DNA of 15,524 nt from Fomitopsis serialis (Eukaryota; Basidiomycota; Agaricomycetes; Polyporales; Fomitopsidaceae). The DNA is taken from NCBI RefSeq assembly GCF_022376445.1, contig NW_025955666.1, positions 1 through 15,524 on the forward strand. The letters are read 5' to 3'. The position numbers and the translations under genes are program-made. Of this stretch, positions 10,184 to 15,524 are shown piece after piece; position 1 is the first letter of the stretch; the number at the start of each line of letters is the position of its first letter. The notes below the pieces were generated by a model that had not been told where the DNA came from, searched no databases, and saw nothing but the letters and a program-made list of their open reading frames with translations.

Positions 10184-12111
10184 ATGTCATCTCCCCTGCC
10201 CAACGGCCCCGTGGGGCGCCGGGTAGGGAGGATGAACACGCTCTTCTCACCTCGCACACCTGCGCGCACGCAGGACACGCAGAACGCCTTCCTCGCGCAT
10301 TTCAAGGACTTCGTTCGTAATTTATCCCTGGACGAAGAGACAGGAGGGTGTCAACACACCCCTGCGAAACAACTACAATACTTGACGGACAACGAGAATG
10401 TGGACGTTTCTATACCAGGGTGAGTAGCATGCAATGAAGTCATCGACGCGCTCCTCACTTGTGATGCAGTGTACACGGTGTGGCCCTCCCCATAAGCCCA
10501 CCTTCCGTTACCTGAGTGGCCGTCTCGGTCCTCGCGAGCGCGAGCTGATCAGTGCCATGCGGGGTGTAACTACACGACTGCAGGACAATGAGAAGGCGCG
10601 CGTGCGCTTACAGAACCGACTGGCTCGCGACGGAGCAGACAAAACTCCAGAGAAAACCCACGAGTTGAATCGGGTGATCGCCGAGCAGCGCGATCTACGA
10701 GAAGAACGAGCACGACTGGATGAAGCAGGGCGCATATGGTGCGAGCAACGTAACAACCCACGTCTCAACGCCGAGCAAATCGATGCCACGACAAACTCTG
10801 CCACTCGCTCACTAGCCCCCACCGGCCTCCTGGGTCGGTCGCACCATGACGTCTCGGACATGGTCGCCGATCCTCCTTCAGTATCACGCCGCTCGCGTGT
10901 GCAACCCGTACCGGCGCAGGCAGTCATCGAACCTCGCGGCGAAATGGGCCACGAATCTGACCAGTCTGATGTGTATTGGAAGGCCACGGACGATCGACTA
11001 CCTGCGCTTCTGTCTACATCGTCGCCTCCACACGATCCGCCTTCCTCTCCGAGTCCCATCTCTTCGCCAGCCAAGCCTTCCTCCCCCTCCCCCTCTTCCC
11101 GCATTGTCCCATCTGTTGCAATTAGTCGGCTCGACCATGCGTCTCGTGCCTCCGGTCAACTTCTAGATGCGCGGGACAAGCACACAGCTAGGCCGGCGAA
11201 CAGGATGGCTCAACAGTCACGATCTGTCCCTACGGCGGCGCAGGCCTCGTCTTCTCGTGTGGCGGAACAGACGGTGAGTACAAATACCCTGTGACCTGAA
11301 TACCTAATCTGACGGGGTGTGCTAGCCATCTCGCGTCGAGACTCGCGGCACCAAGCGCCGTCGAGCTGATTCTGGAGACGTCATTGACCTTACGCAGGAG
11401 CCCGATGATGGCCACATGCGGCGCCCTGCACTGGAAGGCATTATCGACCTCACTCACGACTCTGGTGAGGACGATATCCCAACCGGGGCGCGTCGTCTTC
11501 GGGGAACAGATACCAGATGTAGTCGAACCTCCGAGCGACGGGGTTCTGGCGCCGTGGCTGCGCGGCAGCCATCAGGGCAGGAACGTCATGGGCGATCGTC
11601 ACACTCTGCACGGTCGGATGAGGTATGGGTCTGGGCATTTGTGGAGGTATGTTTTCAGTGCCGGTTGTTGTGCGCTGTCCTAACACCACGAGCGCTAGGA
11701 TGGATCATGGCCCGAGGAGAAGTTGTTCAACAAAACGAGCAAGATATCGTTCACTAGGATTTGCACAGACTGGGATCTCGCGCTCACCGATCCTATTGCA
11801 ATCTGGCTGAGTTTTGAAGAGCAGTGGCGATTCATACATGTTGAGGAACTTGCGAACATCCCTTTCTGTCTGCGAGAAGACGATTACATTGTGTGGGCGA
11901 AGTGGGGCATACAGGACATTGAGGAGATGTTCCAATTCGTCACAAGTGAGTCTAACCCTTGCACTTCGATAACCCTGGTGACGATTTCGCAGACTCGGAC
12001 GATGTAGATGCCCCGGAGTGGCCGGATGCGGAAAGTGTATGGCAGAGAAGACTTGCATTGGTAGAAGAGTATGATCGAAGGCGGGCGGAAGATGCTCGCC
12101 GTGTACTATGA
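10184..12111 (+). CDS. Uncharacterised coiled-coil protein with two SUMO-interaction-like motifs (one frame break)
   Basis: Five exons: 10184-10419, 10470-11273, 11326-11646, 11699-11945 and 11993-12111, about 575 codons, with introns of 47-52 bp. The last three junctions keep phase; the first does not (exon 1 ends in phase 2, while the coherent frame of exon 2 needs phase 0), so one base seems lost near the acceptor at 10469. Exon 1 encodes SRTP-type basic/serine-rich sequence ending QLQYLTDNENVDVSIPG. Exon 2 begins CTRCGPPHKP, then about 90 residues of predicted coiled coil (RVRLQNRLARDG, VIAEQRDLREERARLDEA), then a proline/serine-rich linker. Exon 3 has a basic patch TKRRR, then VIDLTQEPDD (11380-11409) and IIDLTHDSGEDD (11440-11475), which fit the SUMO-interacting consensus with flanking acids. 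Exon 4 is a folded-looking tryptophan-rich block (WLSFEEQWRFIHVEELANI). A nuclear, SUMO-binding role is an inference from motifs only. No family name recognised. Whether the copy is functional depends on the exon 1/2 break. Confidence 0.7.
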
Positions 12112-12143
12112 TCGAAGGCGGGCGAAAGATGCACGCCGCGTAG
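12070..12143 (+). repeat. 37-bp tandem duplication over the stop codon of the preceding gene
   Basis: Units 12070-12106 and 12107-12143 begin TATGATCGAAGGCGGGCG and differ at only four positions. The unit length is not a multiple of three, so the second copy is read out of frame and the stop TGA (12109-12111) lies at its start. In another frame the second copy encodes nearly the same peptide (YDRRRAKDARRV), so the present C-terminus was probably set by this duplication. Confidence 0.85.
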
Positions 12144-12385
12144 GTAAGTGAACCAGCTAACTCAACGGTGCCTGAATGATACGTAGCAACTGTACATATG
12201 CCTGCACTACTGTAATTTCCACATCATCTGTTCGATTCGTTCGGTTCCTTGCACCACCCCAATCTGACAGTCCACTGATGCGGTCTAACTTCGAGGCGGA
12301 TTGCTCGTGGTCACCAGGCTGTGTCTCGATATTCCACATTCAACATGTCGACATCGGAAGCCGGCGTCACTCACCAGTAGGCAGT

Positions 12386-12543
12386 GAAAGTCGAGGGCGA
12401 AAGTCAAGGGCAAAAGTCGATGGCAAAAGTCGACGGCGAAAGCCTGGATGTGAAAGTCAGTTAAACAAGTCAGTGATCACAGGTGTGGTCAACAAGTCGG
12501 TTGCGAAAGTCGGATCCGCAAGTCGGTCGTGAAAAGTCAGCAG
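12386..12543. repeat. Minisatellite with 13-bp period, core AAGTCG/AAGTCA
   Basis: Twelve consecutive units of 13 bases (two of 14), for example GAAAGTCGAGGGC, GAAAGTCAAGGGC and AAAAGTCGATGGC, with a nearly constant (A)AAGTC core and variable tails. Two units (about 12438-12451 and 12478-12491) have lost the core. Scattered AAGTCA words continue to about 12670 without the regular spacing, suggesting a formerly longer array. It is open in one plus-strand frame but shows no protein-like pattern. Confidence 0.8.
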
Positions 12544-12874
12544 GTATCTTTAGACATCGGTGTGTCCACTGTCCACTGGTAAGTCAGCCTTATTTAGTCG
12601 GAACATGTTGAAGTCAGCCACTAGTAAGTCAGAATGTGGCTTTAGATATTCCTACAGGCATGCTAAAAGTCATGTATTACTCAGGGTATGACTAGTCGGG
12701 ACCTGAGTTTCAACTCATGGATAACTAGTTCCTTAACTGAAGTGGCTCGTACTTACAAGAAAGGTCCGTGACTACGCGGTACGAGGTGTTGACGTGTCGC
12801 ATACGATGGCATCATAACAAGATCAGTAAGTCGTCTATACGTTCATGTAATGGCTAGGTCGGCTCACCTAACAG

Positions 12875-13074
12875 ACCGTCGAGTGGCAAATACCAGAGAG
12901 ATTCGGTGGGAGGATGGGGAAGCTCGCGAGCACGGGTAAGCCCACTTCGGAGGTGAGCGGGGGGAGGGATGGGGAGGGCGTGTACACGCCGGAGCCGGCG
13001 GTGACGAGGAGTACGAGCTCTGCGCGCATTCGGTCGGGCAGACGAACCGACGCGTGGTGGGCGGTGGGCGGTTG
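12875..13074 (+). pseudogene. Isolated exon-like block
   Basis: A 200-base GC-rich open stretch in AT-richer surroundings. It is preceded by an acceptor (CACCTAACAG) and followed by a strong donor (GTGAGT at 13075). Its peptide is protein-like (TVEWQIPERFGGRMGKLAST at the start, RRTDAWWAVGG at the end) rather than random. A possible next exon after a 40-bp intron (from 13115) reads RQIQQYCKHIQGLYSN and soon stops. No start codon or promoter is evident, so it may be a captured or leftover exon of another gene. The antisense frame of 100 codons is taken as a shadow. No family recognised. Confidence 0.35.
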
Positions 13075-13347
13075 GTGAGTACTGCGTAGCGCTAGTGTAC
13101 TTGTACGTAGAAAGGAGGCAGATACAGCAATATTGCAAGCATATTCAGGGCCTCTACAGCAATATCGCATGCAGCTACGACAACGCGATCTGATGAGCTG
13201 AATTCGAAGAGTAAGCTATTCGAGTGACGGCCCTAACCCAAGCTCGATGGCCGGGGTAGCGCTGGCCTCGTGCGCGGTTTCATGTGTGGTTCATAGCACG
13301 CTCGAACTGGCAATCACATTCAGTAATCTCGCGCTACCGTCTCTGAT

Positions 13348-15524
13348 ATGCAGCTAAGTAGGGAGGAGATGAAAGAGCTCCATGAGCTTCTGTCCTCAAT
13401 TCAATTTCTAAGTCCCAACATGCAATCGCTGCTGGGGCGACTGGCGGAAGGTACAGATGGTGATACATCGGCCATAGGTAAGCCCGTCTTGTTTCTACCT
13501 GCCATACTTGTTAATGAACTGCTGCACCTTCGAGTCGAAGAATCTAGTAATGTTACTCATGCGACCTCTGAACCACGCTTCGACACCAACGAACAGGCTC
13601 AAAGTCAGCCACTAACCGTTGAGGAACATACGAATACAGTCCTACGGTCTTCAAGTTCAAGCAGTACAGTACCATTACAAGGTGAGCATATTGCTCAATT
13701 TGATTGTGAACCATTCTTACTCACAAAGTCTCAGAGCCTGCACACAGTGCGAGAGGTCCAAGGCGACCACCTAGGCCCCGTCGTAAAATCCCCGTAGCCC
13801 CGTATAACCCTGCCTCTAGGCCTGGCCGTAGCAATCAACCGCAGGTGGCGCACTTCCCTCTGCCGCCCTGCCCCAGGAACGGCATCCAGTGGGTCGCCAG
13901 CGAGACGCAGCCCCGAGCAGCTTGGGAGATGTCGTCTAAACCCCATGAAGCTGCCAGCACGTCTGTTGTCAATTTCTTGTCCACTCTCACAGCGTACAAT
14001 CAGCAGGATGACATAGCTGGGTGCGCTGACTCGCTCTTTGCGCCTCACCAAGCTTCGTACGGCGATAAGAGCAGACTTTGTCTCAACTGGTGAAACGTTG
14101 CAAGGAGATGGATAGCAAACGCAGCGCGTTCGACTTCCATTACATGATTGCGATCATGAGGGTGAGCTTTGAGTGCGCGAGGTACGTTTCGAATTATAAC
14201 AAGAGAATGACTAGACTGACGAGCTTGCGCCACTAGTTTATCGGGATGGACCAACGTCAACATCTCAGCTTTGTGGCGCGAATATCTTGCGAGTGAGGCC
14301 AAACCTCCTAGCATCCGCACTCTACAGTATTGGTATTCTCGGGGTACTAAGCTAGCAAGGCTTGCATCAGGAGGTGAGATACTGGTTCCATATGCGATAC
14401 AGTACCGTATCAACAGTGACCGATTGATAAAGGAACTATCTACATACTTGTGTGGATGGCGTACACGAACCTACGTGTGCCGTTCATTGAGGCGGACGGT
14501 AATCTGGCGTCAGACCTCGCCAATATATTGCGGTGCCCAGATCCTGGTGAGTGCCAAGTCTGATCGCTTCATGCTGCGCGCACTAAATACCTAACTCAAT
14601 CTAGAGAGCCCAGTTGGAAGACAAGTCCTACAGACTGTCATTCCTACTGTGGCTTCTCTTTGTAGTCGTTCCCCTATCCGACTGGGCGACCTATTCACAG
14701 TAGATACACTCACCGCGCTGGGCATCCCGGCTGACAGCCTATGCAGCAACCTCAATATCTCTGACAGATTATTCAGTGCTCTTCCGTCAAAGTAAGTGAC
14801 TAACACAACCAGCAGTTTGTTGATGACGCTGACTACCTCCCACACAGCTCTTTTACGGCCGTCCCACGCAACGCAGATGCCTGGGCTCAGTTTAATCATA
14901 GCCAGAGTGAAGAACCCCTTTCCCCTCTCACATCGCTGTCACAATTATCGCCACTACTCGCACTTGATCAATTCACGCCGCTACCGCAACCATCTTCTTC
15001 CGGCGAACCGCTAGTGTCTGCTTCGCCAATCTGCGCTGCCATCCGTGCAACGACTGTCGCTTCGAAATACGACGCAGAGCTAACTCACAACCGACATTTC
15101 GAACCTCCAAGGAATAGAGAGAAGAACTCACGATGGACAGAGCTTCAACGGGACCTGGCTAGCAAAGCTATGGAACCTGCGAGCCTAGATGAGCTGCGAT
15201 CAGTGGTAAGTTGCAGTCCATGTACTCCTAATCCTATGATGTAACACGTTCGCAAATTGACAGCTACAAACACTGTACGTGGATGGCATGCGCCCGGCCA
15301 GCAAGGGATACGTAAGGGTCAAACGAGACCTATTTGAGTACGACTAATCAATATGAACTGTTCTGTGAGTCTGACGTCCGTATCTACAGGGATGTACTCG
15401 CTATACAGTCTGTACAGTCAGGCTTGATTGCAAATGTTTGCAAATCAATGCCGAAGAGCCTGCGAGACGGTCTGATGGATCGTCTCGCAGCATGCTTTGA
15501 GCCTGATGCCCTGCAGGAAATAGA
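13348..15524 (+). CDS. Uncharacterised nine-exon fungal gene (3' end beyond the window, one apparent frameshift)
   Basis: Exons: 13348-13477, 13535-13681, 13729-14181 (with a frame change between 14069 and 14091), 14237-14373, 14433-14546, 14605-14791, 14848-15205, 15264-15337 and 15390 to the window end. The eight introns are 47-59 bp, GT-AG, and every junction keeps phase. The N-terminus is a leucine-rich helix (MQLSREEMKELHELLSSIQF), followed by a serine-rich linker and a basic proline/arginine stretch (RGPRRPPRPRRK). Next comes a helical region (SQLVKRCKEMDSKRSAFDFH) leading to SIRTLQYWYSRGTKLARLAS and a hydrophobic GGTIYILVWMAYTNL segment that could be membrane-associated or a buried helix. 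The C-terminal part is helical (LRDGLMDRLAACFEPDALQE) and continues off the edge. In exon 3 the frame ending SRLCLNW and stop (14091-14093) must pass to the frame QTLSQLVKRC, which carries a TAA at 14066-14068. This is either a one-base indel or a sequence error. No function can be assigned; from memory similar hypothetical proteins exist in mushrooms, unchecked. Confidence 0.75.

Larger units (their letters stand above)
12112..13347. other. Gene-poor spacer between the genes at 10184 and 13348
   Basis: Apart from the 13-bp minisatellite and the exon-like block at 12875-13074, this 1.2 kb has no supported gene. A short frame with a good context begins at 12349 (MSTSEAGVTHQ, then stop). A 19-bp imperfect direct repeat beginning TACAGCAATAT occurs at 13123-13141 and 13155-13173. 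Between 12560 and 12860 both strands are dense in stop codons. Confidence 0.5.

Noticed and set aside
10508..11104. 198-codon minus-strand open frame
   Set aside because: Antisense to exon 2 of the gene at 10184, whose coiled-coil and serine/proline codons produce the long opposite frame. No splice partners or promoter.
12386..12543. CRISPR-like array
   Set aside because: Repeat and spacer cannot be separated: the period is 13 bp with a five- to six-base core, and the context is clearly eukaryotic.
5184..14093. All frame breaks explained as sequencing errors
   Set aside because: Random errors should also hit the 3.4-kb transposase, which has none, whereas the ORF at 5184 has at least six within 1.1 kb. 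Single breaks at 10469 and 14069-14091 could still be errors.

Overview
The window is nuclear DNA of a filamentous basidiomycete, most likely a mushroom-forming Agaricomycete. Four things show this: genes cut into many exons by 47-61 bp GT-AG introns, fungal-style TATA boxes, moderately GC-rich coding DNA, and a KDZ-class transposase whose domain layout is typical of these fungi. I see no rRNA, tRNA, CRISPR array or bacterial-type operon. It reads as accessory, transposon-rich DNA rather than a housekeeping region.

Layout. (1) 1-3441, minus strand: a KDZ transposase of eight exons with a CxC2 cysteine cluster, an RNase-H-like DDE core and a helical C-terminus. All seven introns splice in frame and there is no internal stop; the last exon runs off the left edge. 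(2) 3442-5183: its upstream region, with two copies of a 28-bp element 65 bp apart, followed by about 1.5 kb with no gene I can support. (3) 5184-7400, plus strand: a broken copy of a large uncharacterised protein gene. Its first splice junction is good, but the coherent peptide then moves between reading frames at least six times. (4) 7514-9721, plus: a second broken, spliced gene of unknown function with its own TATA box. (5) 9869-10126: an imperfect 125-bp-period direct repeat, a perfect 11-bp inverted repeat and a TATA box, leading into (6) 10184-12111, plus: a five-exon gene encoding a coiled-coil, proline/serine-rich protein with a basic patch and two SUMO-interaction-like motifs. It has one frame inconsistency at its first splice junction, and a 37-bp tandem duplication lies over its stop codon. 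(7) 12112-13347: AT-richer DNA with a 13-bp-period minisatellite and one isolated exon-like block. (8) 13348 to the right edge, plus: a nine-exon uncharacterised gene with consistent splice phases and one apparent frameshift near 14,070-14,090.

How the parts relate. The transposase and the ORFs at 7712 and 10184 carry variants of the same two short words upstream, CGCTTTG(T) and AGTGGCCC, although the transposase lies on the opposite strand. This could mean shared transcriptional control, transposase-binding repeats, or descent from one composite element; the sequence does not decide between them. My working model is an apparently intact KDZ transposase beside several spliced ORFs of unknown function in different stages of decay. 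The last element boundary (terminal inverted repeats and target duplication) was not found in the window.
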